Shown piece after piece: positions 1 through 8,040 of a stretch of 30,407 nucleotides of DNA (positions are counted from its first letter, which is position 1; every line of letters starts with the position of its first letter). This stretch comes from an uncultured Lachnospiraceae bacterium (GTDB lineage Bacteria > Bacillota_A > Clostridia > Lachnospirales > Lachnospiraceae). The DNA lies in the NCBI GenBank assembly GCA_902795985.1, contig CADBNG010000036.1, positions 1 through 30,407 on the forward strand, in the 5' to 3' direction. Below the pieces are notes generated by a model. It was not told the DNA's origin. It was given only the letters and a program-made list of their open reading frames with translations, and made no database searches. The position numbers and the translations under genes were made by a program.

Positions 1-144
1 TCCCTTTCCTTCTGCTTTTTCCGCTTCGCTGCCTTCATTATCCCCGGCAGCGGCAGCTTCTGCCGTCCCTGACGGCGGACATAATGTTATGGCCAATGCC
101 AGCATAAGAAATACAGCAATCAGACGAATCGATTTATTTTTCAT
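1..144 (-). CDS. Start of a secreted protein (partial, runs off the left edge)
   Basis: Only the first 48 codons are inside the window. The reading frame opens at an ATG (144) preceded by a GAAAGGAAAG ribosome site, and no stop is reached. The product begins with a positively charged MKNK followed by a hydrophobic stretch of about 17 residues (roughly 6-22), then small residues (TAEAAAAG) and a Gly/Glu/Ala/Lys-rich segment. This is a typical Sec signal peptide followed by a low-complexity linker. A cysteine sits at the end of the hydrophobic stretch, but the surrounding ITLC is a poor lipobox, so cleavage near AEA-A by signal peptidase I is more likely. Function cannot be told from this fragment. 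It is transcribed divergently from the metallo-hydrolase and has its own promoter-like sequence. Confidence 0.75.
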   Translation of the reverse strand, partial: MKNKSIRLIAVFLMLALAITLCPPSGTAEAAAAGDNEGSEAEKAEGKG

Positions 145-198
145 TTTCTTTCCTTTCTGTCATTTCCACAGGGTTGTTCCGGGACAGGTGTTATGTTT

Positions 199-227
199 AT
201 TTTATCATTCAGGAAATCGTACTGCAA
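199..227 (-). promoter_or_regulatory. Sigma-70-type promoter for the secreted-protein gene
   Basis: On the minus strand TTGCAG (227-222) and TAAAAT (204-199) are separated by 17 nt. This lies 55 nt upstream of the ATG of the secreted-protein gene. It was found by eye only. Confidence 0.55.
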
Positions 228-319
228 TTGCCTCTGAGCGGTTTCCGAGAGTACTGGCTTCGTTATTGACTGCCCGTACGGCCGGTCTGTTTGCGGAAAG
301 GCTGCCAACATTCTTTTCC

Positions 320-348
320 TGTACACTTCTTCTGATTTATTGTACAAT
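320..348 (+). promoter_or_regulatory. Sigma-70-type promoter for the metallo-hydrolase gene
   Basis: TGTACA (320-325) and TACAAT (343-348) are separated by 17 nt. The hexamers match consensus at 4/6 and 5/6 positions. Transcription would begin around 355, just before the CGGGA-TATT-TCCCG inverted repeat (361-374). The gene begins at 417. Confidence 0.45.
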
Positions 349-360
349 TAACAAAGTGAT

Positions 361-374
361 CGGGATATTTCCCG
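361..374. promoter_or_regulatory. Short inverted repeat, possible operator
   Basis: CGGGA-TATT-TCCCG is a perfect 5-bp inverted repeat just downstream of the predicted transcription start of the metallo-hydrolase gene. The position would suit a repressor site or a small 5' hairpin. It is short enough to occur by chance. Confidence 0.25.
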
Positions 375-416
375 AATAAATAATCCCGCAGATTCTCAGT
401 GAAGGAGAGGAAATCT

Positions 417-1172
417 ATGGAAATCAAAAAACTGTTTTTTTTCTTTGTAAACGCGTACGTCATTAAAGCCGGTGACACCACCATCCTTTTTGATACCGGA
501 TGCATCCTCCCGCCGGAGCAGCTTCCCGGATTCCTGGAGGAAAACGGTGTGGATCCGAAGGAAATCGATCTGATCGTGATCAGCCACGGTCACTATGACC
601 ACTGCATGCTCGTAAAGGCCTGGAAAGACCTTACCGGAGCAAAGGTGATCTGCCACAAAAACGCTGCAGAAGCGATCCGCTCCGGCCATATGACCCCGTT
701 TGTATATGGAGAAAGAGCCAAAGCATATCAGCCGCTTTCCTGGATGATCGGCATGTTCAATACTCCTCCGACAAGCGCACTTACCTTCCAGCCCTTCATT
801 GACTTTATGGATGGCACCTTTATTCCGGAGATTGCTCCCTGCGAGCCGGACATCATCATGGACGACGACGGGCTTGACCTTCATCCCTACGGCTTCCCCG
901 GAAAGCTGATCTATACGCCGGGCCATGCGGATAACGCTCTTGCCCTGGTCACCGATGACCGTGTAGCCTTTACCGGCGATACTGTTGTGGACCTGCACAC
1001 TGTCCAGTGCCTGGAATGCGTCTATCCGGCAGGCACCTACAGTCTGAACTGGATCAACTACGATCAGGATGTCCTTGCGGAATCGGTTAAAAAGCTTCTG
1101 GAAGAAGCCGACACCTTCTACGGCGGGCACGGCGATGTCATGACAAGGGAAATGATCGAGCCGCTCGTATAA
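417..1172 (+). CDS. MBL-fold metallo-hydrolase
   Basis: A 251-aa metallo-beta-lactamase-fold hydrolase. The zinc signature HGHYDH (H57, H59, D61, H62) is intact. It is followed by a PGH histidine and a TGD aspartate in the second half and a late GGHGD histidine, so a complete dinuclear metal site is expected. The size and motif spacing resemble the lactonase/glyoxalase-II-like branch. The substrate cannot be read from sequence. I chose ATG 417 over the in-frame GTG 399 because GAAGGAGAGG (401-410) lies just before 417 and would be inside the coding region otherwise. There is no signal peptide, so the enzyme should be cytoplasmic. It is the only gene on the plus strand here, monocistronic, and ends at a strong terminator shared with the converging surface-protein gene. 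Confidence 0.88.
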   Translation: MEIKKLFFFFVNAYVIKAGDTTILFDTGCILPPEQLPGFLEENGVDPKEIDLIVISHGHYDHCMLVKAWKDLTGAKVICHKNAAEAIRSGHMTPFVYGERAKAYQPLSWMIGMFNTPPTSALTFQPFIDFMDGTFIPEIAPCEPDIIMDDDGLDLHPYGFPGKLIYTPGHADNALALVTDDRVAFTGDTVVDLHTVQCLECVYPAGTYSLNWINYDQDVLAESVKKLLEEADTFYGGHGDVMTREMIEPLV

Positions 1173-1188
1173 AAGCCCGTATACAGCT

Positions 1189-1246
1189 AAAAAGAAGGGT
1201 TCCTCTGTGCCGCTTTTCAGCGCAGAAGAACCCTCCTTTTTATTTT
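1189..1246. terminator. Bidirectional intrinsic terminator
   Basis: A long hairpin (about 1197-1233, GGGTTC paired with GAACCC plus an inner stem closed by a CTTTTC-type loop) is followed on the plus strand by TTTTTATTTT (1237-1246). On the minus strand it is followed by TTCTTTTTAG. It sits between the converging metallo-hydrolase and surface-protein genes and can serve both. Confidence 0.85.
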
Positions 1247-1264
1247 GATTCTTTCTCTTCGAAC

Positions 1265-4200
1265 TTATTTATTGTGCGTATACCGGTACAGGAAGGTCAC
1301 AACCTGGCCGCGGGTGCAGCCGTCATCCTTATTGAATTTCCCGCCGGATCCCTTAATGATCTCCTTTTCCGCGCCCCAAAGAATGGCTTTGTAGGAATCG
1401 GAAGAAGAGGGTTTAATATCGGAGAAGGGACTGACGGCAGATTTCGGCTGCGGTTTTCCGGCATAGCGCCAGATCATGACCGCGGTCTCGCCGCGGGTCA
1501 CATTATTATCCGCGCGGAATGTCTTATCCCCATATCCTTTGATGATTCCTTTTCCGACAGCCCAGCGGATCGCGTCATAGAATTTTGTATTCGTATCGAC
1601 ATCCTTGAAATCCAGCGTCGCGCTGGATGACGGTTTGCCCGCCAGCCGCCACAGGAAGGCAACAAACTCGCCCCTCTTCACCGGATCTTCCGGCCGGAAA
1701 GTAACGGTACAGACCGTGATCCCCTTGTTCACCGCCCAGTAGACCGGTTCATAATAGGATTTTCCGGAATTGTTCACATCATTGAAACGGGTCTGAACGG
1801 TACACTTCCCGCTTTTTCCGTTCGAGGATTTTGCGGTGATCGTCACCTTTCCGTATTTTTTAGCCTTGACCAGCCCGTTTGAATCCACTGTGGCGATGTT
1901 TTTATCGCTGCTGCTCCATGTGATGGTCTGATCCGTCGCGTTCGAAGGTGTAACCGCCGCCGTCAGCTGAAGGGTCTTTGTGGTCGCGACATCCGCTGTG
2001 CCCGGACTGACCTTCACTTTTGTCACGGGAACGATTTCGGCGCTGCCGGTGATCTTAAATGTTATGCTGCAGGATCCGGTATAGTTGCCTTTGCCTGTCA
2101 CCGTCACGGTCGCCGTGCCGGGAAGGATGTTGTTTTGGAATCGAACCGTAAAATCGTTTTCATAATAGGAATTGTTCGGATAGGTCCAGTAATAATCTCC
2201 CGGCAGCCGCATCCGGACCGTCGGCTCGATCGCGGAACCGGTATACTCCTGGTCCTCGATTTCCGAGAAGACGGAATCGGAGATATCCAGCGGCTCAATC
2301 GGGAACGTTGCCGTCCCTTTATATCCCGCGTAGGCGCTGATGCCGGATGCGATGACCGTCGCATTTCCGGCTACATCGTTATTCTGATAGATTGCTTCGT
2401 AGTCCTTTCCTTCTTCCAGAAGCGTACCATTGTATTTCACCTCAATTGTCGGACATTTATACCGGCCGATGTCCCAGAAGATATGGTTGTAGCTGTCCAT
2501 ATCCACCGTAACGGACAGGGTCTTTGTGGCCGCCTTGATCGTAAACGGCAGGCTCTTCGTGCCGGAATAATCTCCCGTCAGCGTAATGGTAGCCGTGGCC
2601 GTTCCGGCATTTACGTTATTACTGTAGGCAATCGTAAAATCAAGGTCTTCTTCACTGCCGGTGACCGTTGCCCGCGGTTTCTTTTCCGTTCCGTCATAGG
2701 TGTACTTTGTTGTCTGCAATACTGCGGTAAACTCATCGTCCGCCAGCGCCTTGGGTAGAATCGCAAAGTACTGCGTCACAGAATCATTGCCGTTGGAACC
2801 GCAGTAATTCCCCTTCAGCCGGATCATGACGTAACCTGCCCTCTGGCTGGCGTAGATCCCCCGGGATGTCCAGAGAGAATAATCGGTACCCTCGATCAGT
2901 TCGATCCCTTCCACGGTCGAAATGGTATACTCCGGCAGATGCGGTTCCCCGTCGTACACAAAGGAATCCTGGCTCAGGGTAATGACTGCTGTCACCGGCT
3001 TACGGGTGATCGAAAACGAAGCCGACACAAAGCCGCGGCAGCTGCCGATTCCGCGGACATGGACAGTCGCTGTGCCTGCATTGATATTATTGGAATACAG
3101 CAGATTATAGTCCGTTCCGGCCCTCAGTGTGGTTCCGTTCAGTTTAACGGTAAGAGTCTGCGTGACGGCTTCTCCGGTATAGGGCTTGTCTGCCAGTCCG
3201 CTGATCGCCGCACCGGAAATGTCCTGCGCCGATTCATCCGACCAGCCGGCATACAGGGTGATATTTTCCGCACAGTTTTCGCTGCCGTCCTTTTCAAGAA
3301 GGTTATTTTCATTAATATATTTATTTAAAGCGCTGGTCATCTCACTTACGGAAAGAGTGGGCAGCGCGACCAGGACCGTACACTCGGGATCCGCGTACCA
3401 TCCGCTGAAGACATACCCTGCCTTCTGAGGCACATGTTCGCCAAGCTTGAACCGGTAAGCGTCGTCATAATAATAGTTATACCAGTTGTTTGTACCCCGG
3501 CTTGACCGGTATTGAAGAACATACAGCGCGGACGGACGATCATCAACGGTACCGCCGGATGCATCAAGGGTTACCGTTTTCGCTTCCTTGTAATTGAAGC
3601 GGCAAATGATCTCGTCCTCTTCGCTTCCGTGCTTTTTATTATCGAAAGACCAGTTGAAATCCAGCGCGCCCTGATAGAAAAACCGCCATTCAGATGACAG
3701 GCTGGTCTCGCTGCCTTCCACCTTTGAGGCATCAAACCGGCCTTCGTTTCCGGTCGATTCCATGCTGACGTCTTCAAACAGGTATCCCGGGATCTCCGGA
3801 TGGTGGATCGTAAATACCGGACCGACATTCTGCCAGCCGTCGATCGGATTGTATGCGCAGGAAAGGTCCTCTGCCCATATCACCTGCGGGTTTTCGCCAT
3901 ACACGGTCATCGCCTGACCGGAAAGGTCCTCCGCAGGAATCTCCGCGTAATAACTGTAGGGCGTCTGGTTCAGAATCTGATACTCCACCGGATGATAAGC
4001 CGGCAGCTGGATATAGACCATCGTGCCGCCAGGCCAGTAGCTGGCTTCACGAGGAGGCTCGAGCGAATAATCCGCTTCATACTCTACCGCATAGCTGGAG
4101 GTGCCGCCGTTGCCGCTGCCGCTGTAATTAAAGATCACAGGGCCTCCTTCCACGGTGATTTCGCGGACATAATAGTATGGTTCTAACACTCCTAACTGAA

Positions 4201-5059
4201 TCGCCTCAGAAACCAGCAGCGGTCCCGTCCGGTCTCCCGTCTGCAGATTCAGCCAGCCGGTGCTGTCGCACAGTATTTTTCCCGGCAGCCTGTGATTGCC
4301 GGACCCGCCCGGATTCGGATCCGTTTGCGGAAGGATCTTCAGCTTATCCCCGGGATACAGGATGCCGAGTCCCTGCATATAATCTCCGTAATGTTCCCAG
4401 CTGACCGCTAACGGATAGGCCTCTTCATCCAGATCCAGAATGTAGGTTGTCGCTGTTCTGGGATTTGCCGGTCCGGTTGACAATGTGGTGGCGCCGCCGG
4501 CATAAGGGCCTCCCTGACTCCATTTGGACGCCTGTACAAGGGCTGTTGCGGCCGCCGCTTTCACCTCTTTGGCTTCCTCTTCGGAAGAAACCTCCTGCAT
4601 CGGAACCGGTTCAGTGTCTGTTTGCGTCTGTGCTTCCCGTACCGTTTCGTCCGTATCCGCTTCTTCGGAGAGAATCTCCCCGGAGAATGGCTCCGTTTCC
4701 GGCAGAACCGCCTCCGGACCGGACTCCTTTTCCTTCTCTTCCTCAGGGAGCAGGGGCTTTTCTTCCGGTGCCGGGTTTTCTTCTGCCGCCGGATCAGTAT
4801 TCTCCTCTTCCGCCGGAACCGCTGCGGGCTCGTCCGGTACGGCTTCTTCATCCGGCAGCTCCGGACTTTCTCCCGCCGGCGTTTCGGCTGGGTCTTCTTC
4901 CGGACCCGTTAAATCGTCCGCGTCTTCCGCCTCATTTTCGGGATTCCGGCTTTCCGTTTCCATGGAAAGCGGCGCCGGTTCCGCGTGAACAGTCAGCCCC
5001 AGGCATAAAACGACGATCAGAAGAAGCGTAAGGATCCTTCGGCATCTTTTCTCTATCAT
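1265..5059 (-). CDS. Giant SLH-type surface protein with tandem Ig/MBG-like repeats
   Basis: A 1264-aa exported protein. Residues 1-26 are a signal peptide ending in VHA. Residues about 27-165 are an extremely Glu/Pro/Asp-rich, probably disordered segment. A unique region (about 170-480) is followed by an InlB/Listeria-Bacteroides-type repeat with the hallmark GYVFSGWYADPEC near 545-560. Next come five divergent repeats of about 75 residues (about 615-1005) with the recurring pattern Y-x-G ... DY ... NN-xx-AGTAT-x-x-x-x-G ... Y-x-G, which resemble MBG/Ig-like domains. A Big_2-like domain (about 1010-1080, with TWSSSDKNIATVDSNG) follows, and then three SLH-like repeats starting near 1091, 1148 and 1209 (FNDV/FKDV/FSDI, WAV-KGI, TRG, WRYAGKP). 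SLH repeats normally bind wall polysaccharide, so the protein is probably non-covalently wall-anchored. The ATG at 5059 has AGGAGGG seven to eight bases upstream. An adhesin, S-layer or scaffold role is possible. No catalytic domain was recognised. Confidence 0.88.
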   Translation of the reverse strand: MIEKRCRRILTLLLIVVLCLGLTVHAEPAPLSMETESRNPENEAEDADDLTGPEEDPAETPAGESPELPDEEAVPDEPAAVPAEEENTDPAAEENPAPEEKPLLPEEEKEKESGPEAVLPETEPFSGEILSEEADTDETVREAQTQTDTEPVPMQEVSSEEEAKEVKAAAATALVQASKWSQGGPYAGGATTLSTGPANPRTATTYILDLDEEAYPLAVSWEHYGDYMQGLGILYPGDKLKILPQTDPNPGGSGNHRLPGKILCDSTGWLNLQTGDRTGPLLVSEAIQLGVLEPYYYVREITVEGGPVIFNYSGSGNGGTSSYAVEYEADYSLEPPREASYWPGGTMVYIQLPAYHPVEYQILNQTPYSYYAEIPAEDLSGQAMTVYGENPQVIWAEDLSCAYNPIDGWQNVGPVFTIHHPEIPGYLFEDVSMESTGNEGRFDASKVEGSETSLSSEWRFFYQGALDFNWSFDNKKHGSEEDEIICRFNYKEAKTVTLDASGGTVDDRPSALYVLQYRSSRGTNNWYNYYYDDAYRFKLGEHVPQKAGYVFSGWYADPECTVLVALPTLSVSEMTSALNKYINENNLLEKDGSENCAENITLYAGWSDESAQDISGAAISGLADKPYTGEAVTQTLTVKLNGTTLRAGTDYNLLYSNNINAGTATVHVRGIGSCRGFVSASFSITRKPVTAVITLSQDSFVYDGEPHLPEYTISTVEGIELIEGTDYSLWTSRGIYASQRAGYVMIRLKGNYCGSNGNDSVTQYFAILPKALADDEFTAVLQTTKYTYDGTEKKPRATVTGSEEDLDFTIAYSNNVNAGTATATITLTGDYSGTKSLPFTIKAATKTLSVTVDMDSYNHIFWDIGRYKCPTIEVKYNGTLLEEGKDYEAIYQNNDVAGNATVIASGISAYAGYKGTATFPIEPLDISDSVFSEIEDQEYTGSAIEPTVRMRLPGDYYWTYPNNSYYENDFTVRFQNNILPGTATVTVTGKGNYTGSCSITFKITGSAEIVPVTKVKVSPGTADVATTKTLQLTAAVTPSNATDQTITWSSSDKNIATVDSNGLVKAKKYGKVTITAKSSNGKSGKCTVQTRFNDVNNSGKSYYEPVYWAVNKGITVCTVTFRPEDPVKRGEFVAFLWRLAGKPSSSATLDFKDVDTNTKFYDAIRWAVGKGIIKGYGDKTFRADNNVTRGETAVMIWRYAGKPQPKSAVSPFSDIKPSSSDSYKAILWGAEKEIIKGSGGKFNKDDGCTRGQVVTFLYRYTHNK

Positions 5060-5142
5060 TTAATATCCCTCCTGTTTTTATCTGAATGACTGCCCGGCTG
5101 CCCCGCAAACAGGCAGGCCGGGACCGTCCTGCTTCCGCTTCT

Positions 5143-5172
5143 ATTATCCGTTCTTTCCTCTCCCGGAGACAA
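5143..5172 (-). promoter_or_regulatory. Sigma-70-type promoter for the surface-protein gene
   Basis: On the minus strand TTGTCT (5172-5167) and GATAAT (5148-5143) are separated by 18 nt. This leaves an 80-nt untranslated leader containing GC-rich inverted sequences (about 5088-5122). The rest of the gap up to 5303 holds no gene that I can support, only an imperfect CCCGAATTCCGGG palindrome near 5258-5270. Confidence 0.45.
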
Positions 5173-5303
5173 GCAGGAAACGAGCGGAAGGGGGGACTTT
5201 TCAGGGTTAGTTTTGGTATGAAAGGCCTAAAAACCGGGAAGTTATTACCCGAATTCCGGGCTTCACCTGTTAAAATAAACGCCGCCGACGCGCGAACTGA
5301 CAG

Positions 5304-5339
5304 AAAAAGAAGCAGGTGCCGCAAATGAGCGCCTGCTTC
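5304..5339 (-). terminator. Intrinsic terminator of the flavoenzyme-cupin operon
   Basis: Minus-strand GAAGCAGG (5339-5332) pairs with CCTGCTTC (5316-5309), with two further GC pairs after a bulge, and is followed directly by TTTTT (5308-5304). It lies 20 nt past the cupin stop codon. Confidence 0.85.
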
Positions 5340-5359
5340 CTTATTTGTTCTGATTCCGA

Positions 5360-5887
5360 TCATTCCAGCGGTTTTTTCGCCTCGAAGATTTTTCCGTCTT
5401 CTCCCGTAAACGAGTATCCGGAAGACAGTACCAGCGAAAAATGGAAAATCGGCCGGTTCACCACATTGATCAGCGGTGTGGAATGGACCAGGCCAGCCGG
5501 CAGGAAGATCATGGAACTTTTGGTAAGAATGTGGCTTTCATCCCCGATGATCATCTCGATCTCGCCGTTCAGTTCCCAGGGGTTTTCGGGATCGGAGCCG
5601 TAATAGCAGACCAGTTCATCCGTATCATGGACGTGTGTCTGCCATTTTGTGTAGATGTTGGCTTCATCTCCCAGATTCAGCTGGACTTCACGGTTGGGGG
5701 CCAGATACCAGGACGTATTGATCTGGAATGCGCCGGGCATGATGTCCCCGTCCATCCAGTGAATCCGTTTCTTGCCCTGTCGCTCATATTCCCGGATGGC
5801 CTCCGGCGTGGCATGAGCGGCGGGAAGGATCAGATCCTGAAGGATGTATTTTCCGTATTCGCCTTCGCGGTTCTTAAAACTTTTCAT
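5360..5887 (-). CDS. Cupin-domain protein paired with an OYE-like flavoenzyme
   Basis: A 175-aa single-domain cupin. Motif 1 is visible as HVHDTDE (H85, H87, E91) followed by G97. Motif 2 is PAGLVH (P130, H135). The usual 3-His/1-Glu metal site therefore appears complete, so a metal-dependent enzyme or a ligand-binding protein is possible. An insertion between the motifs (GSDPENPWELNGEIEM) matches a small extended cupin. There is no signal peptide. ATG 5887 has AGGAGG upstream with good spacing, and the gene starts 31 nt after the flavoenzyme stop, so the two are co-transcribed. The pairing suggests a shared substrate pathway, for example isomerisation or removal of the product of the reductase. 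This is inference. No specific family was recognised beyond cupin. Confidence 0.8.
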   Translation of the reverse strand: MKSFKNREGEYGKYILQDLILPAAHATPEAIREYERQGKKRIHWMDGDIMPGAFQINTSWYLAPNREVQLNLGDEANIYTKWQTHVHDTDELVCYYGSDPENPWELNGEIEMIIGDESHILTKSSMIFLPAGLVHSTPLINVVNRPIFHFSLVLSSGYSFTGEDGKIFEAKKPLE

Positions 5888-5918
5888 GGCTGTTCCTCCT
5901 GTCGCAAACGTTTCCTTA

Positions 5919-7883
5919 TCAGATCATCATGGCATAGTTAAAAGCGGAAGTATTGGCGTTTCCGATGCTCTTGATGCCGTCTCCGGCATCCCCTGCGATA
6001 TAGAATTCCGGCGCGATCACCGAAAACTCCTCCATATTTTCCGTATTGGAACGCAGGCCGAAAGCGGTAACGATGGTATCCGCTTCATAGAAGTACTCTT
6101 TTAAGTCCGTACCAATGGTCCGTATGCCTTTTTCGGTGAACTCCAGCACTTTCCGGTCCCCGATCCTTACCACGTTATGCTTGTCCAGCAGCATGTTCAG
6201 CATGTTAATCGTGAAGTTGACAGTACCCTGGCCGAAGGATTCTCTCGGGATCATGTCGATGACCGTGACTTCTTTTCCTTCCATCGCCAGGCCGAGAGCG
6301 CACTCCAGGCCGCTCATTCCGCCGCCGCAGACCACCACTTTATTTCCTTTAACCGTTACTTTTTTGCTGTCGACGGACTTAACGTCCACGATGTTTTCTC
6401 CGTCGATGCCGGGGATCGGCGGGGTCAGCAGCGTGGATCCGGTACACATCATAATGGCGTCGGGCTGTTCCGCTTCCACCATCTCAGGGGTGGCCTTTTT
6501 GCCGAGGCGGATGTCCGCGCCGCACTCCATGGTAGTCCGGATATCCCATGCCGTGTACTGCCGCAGATCGTCTTTAAACGGCAGTTTGTTGATTTCGTTC
6601 AGATGCCCGCCCAGTGTGTCTTTTTCTTCAAACAGGACCACATCATGGCCCCGGGTGCACAGCGTCTGCGCGGCCATCATGCCGGCAGTGCCTCCGCCGA
6701 TAACGACCACCTTTTTCTTCTGAAGGGCCGGGCGGATCTCCTCGAACTTGCTTTCCCTGCCCACTACGGGGTTGACGGCGCAGCGGATCGGACGTCCGAA
6801 GTCCACGTTTTTATTGCAGACCTGCAGGCAGCGGAGGCAGGGACGGACCGTTTCCGGCTTGCCGGCACGCGACTTTTTCAGTGTCTGCGGATCTGCCAGC
6901 AGCTGACGGGCCATGGAAACCATATCGGCCTTGCCGGCGGAAATGATTTCCTGGGCCGCTTCCAGGGTCTTGATGGAGCCTACTACGCTGACCGGGATAT
7001 CGATCGCTTTTTTGATTTCCGCAGCATATTTCACGTTGTGGCAGTACTCATTATAATAGGGCGGCTGGGTGTAGAAGTGATACCGGTGGTCGACGACCAG
7101 ACCGCGGGAAACATTGATCAGGTCCACATATTTCTGGGCCCGTTTCAGATATTCGATGGTTTCTTCCAGATGCATGCCGTTCGGGATGATCTCATCACCG
7201 CTGACGCGCATTTCAATGGCGATACGGTTTCCGACTTTGGCTCTCATGGCTTCCATGATCTGCAGCGCGAAACGAATCCGGTTTTCGAAGGATCCGCCGT
7301 ACCAGTCCGTACGGAAATTTGTAGAGGGGGAAAGGAACTGGCCGATCAGGTTGCCGTGGGCCGAATGGATCATGCAGAAATCAAAACCGGCGCGGGCAAG
7401 ACGGTCCGCGCAGTCCGCATACTGCTCGATCACATGGTCGATATCCCGCTGGTCCATTTCCTTAACATAGCGGCATCTGTGCGGCAGCGGCATGTTGGAC
7501 GGAGCCAGGGCGTAGGGCGTCAGCAGAAGCTCCGGATCCGCTCCGCGGCCGGCATGGCACATCTCAACGGAAAGCTTTGCTCCGTAGTCGTGGGCCGCTT
7601 CCGCAATGCGGGCCAGTCCCGGACGCATGGCTTCGTCCGCGATATTGAGTTCTCCCCGGAAATCCTTTCCAGTCGCGTTATCCACCGGAGTGGCCCCGAT
7701 GGTGACGAGGGCGGCGCCGGTCTTTGCCTGCATTTCAATGAAATTTACGTATTCCTGGGTCACTTCACCTGCAGCATTGGAAAGGCAGCAGACCATCGGC
7801 GGAAACTGAATACGGTTGCGCAGCGTTATGCCGCCGACACGGATCGGTTTAAATACATCAGGGTAATTGTTATAAGGCATCAT
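5919..7883 (-). CDS. NADH:flavin oxidoreductase / 2,4-dienoyl-CoA-reductase-like enzyme
   Basis: About 654 aa with the layout of 2,4-dienoyl-CoA reductase, BaiCD/BaiH and trimethylamine-dehydrogenase relatives. An N-terminal Old Yellow Enzyme TIM barrel (about 1-330, FMN) contains RNRIQFPPM and DWYGGSFENR. A four-cysteine motif CxxCxxxCx11C (about 346-366) should carry one 4Fe-4S cluster. A C-terminal FAD/NAD(P)-binding half has GGGTAGM near 393 and GGGMSG near 522. These enzymes reduce activated C=C bonds using NAD(P)H through FAD, Fe-S and FMN. The frame is open to 7901, but AAGGAGA sits just before the ATG pair at 7883/7880, so I start at 7883. Position 178 is Asn where the family normally has the proton-donating Tyr (HGNL instead of HGYL). 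The substrate is unknown. It is the first gene of an operon with the cupin. Confidence 0.88.
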   Translation of the reverse strand: MMPYNNYPDVFKPIRVGGITLRNRIQFPPMVCCLSNAAGEVTQEYVNFIEMQAKTGAALVTIGATPVDNATGKDFRGELNIADEAMRPGLARIAEAAHDYGAKLSVEMCHAGRGADPELLLTPYALAPSNMPLPHRCRYVKEMDQRDIDHVIEQYADCADRLARAGFDFCMIHSAHGNLIGQFLSPSTNFRTDWYGGSFENRIRFALQIMEAMRAKVGNRIAIEMRVSGDEIIPNGMHLEETIEYLKRAQKYVDLINVSRGLVVDHRYHFYTQPPYYNEYCHNVKYAAEIKKAIDIPVSVVGSIKTLEAAQEIISAGKADMVSMARQLLADPQTLKKSRAGKPETVRPCLRCLQVCNKNVDFGRPIRCAVNPVVGRESKFEEIRPALQKKKVVVIGGGTAGMMAAQTLCTRGHDVVLFEEKDTLGGHLNEINKLPFKDDLRQYTAWDIRTTMECGADIRLGKKATPEMVEAEQPDAIMMCTGSTLLTPPIPGIDGENIVDVKSVDSKKVTVKGNKVVVCGGGMSGLECALGLAMEGKEVTVIDMIPRESFGQGTVNFTINMLNMLLDKHNVVRIGDRKVLEFTEKGIRTIGTDLKEYFYEADTIVTAFGLRSNTENMEEFSVIAPEFYIAGDAGDGIKSIGNANTSAFNYAMMI

Positions 7884-7916
7884 TATCTCTCCTTGCATCA
7901 TTTAACTTCTGCGTCG

Positions 7917-7958
7917 GAAGGACTTCAGGCTACGCATTACCTGTTTGATGAGTCCTTC
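7917..7958 (-). other. Stem-loop in the leader of the flavoenzyme mRNA
   Basis: GAAGGACT (7917-7924) and AGTCCTTC (7951-7958) form a perfect 8-bp stem with a smaller CAGG/CCTG helix inside (7927-7943). It lies between the predicted promoter and the ribosome site of the flavoenzyme gene. I do not recognise a known riboswitch class in it. Confidence 0.4.
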
Positions 7959-7987
7959 TCTTTTTGCCGGATATCCTGTTGATTTCC

Positions 7988-8017
7988 AGTATATATTACC
8001 AGATGATAAAAAAGCAA
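7988..8017 (-). promoter_or_regulatory. Promoter-like sequence for the flavoenzyme-cupin operon
   Basis: On the minus strand TTGCTT (8017-8012) and TATACT (7993-7988) are separated by 18 nt in an AT-rich stretch that stands out from its surroundings. It would give a leader of about 100 nt containing the stem-loop at 7917-7958. Confidence 0.4.
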
Positions 8018-8040
8018 TGTACAATAAACAAGCCGCGGGG

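Noticed and set aside
399..416. GTG start six codons upstream for the metallo-hydrolase
   Set aside because: The added codons contain the ribosome-binding sequence of the ATG at 417.
4524..4988. Serine-rich and proline-rich plus-strand frames
   Set aside because: They are the complement of the Glu/Pro-rich stalk of the surface protein; GAA/GAG/CCG codons read backwards give Ser, Pro and Arg runs.
7917..7965. Plus-strand terminator (hairpin followed by TCTTTTT)
   Set aside because: No plus-strand gene precedes it. The hairpin is more sensibly part of the minus-strand leader of the flavoenzyme gene.
6177..7982. A 601-codon open frame on the plus strand
   Set aside because: It is antisense to the well-supported flavoenzyme gene and gives a His/Gly/Arg-rich product with no motifs.
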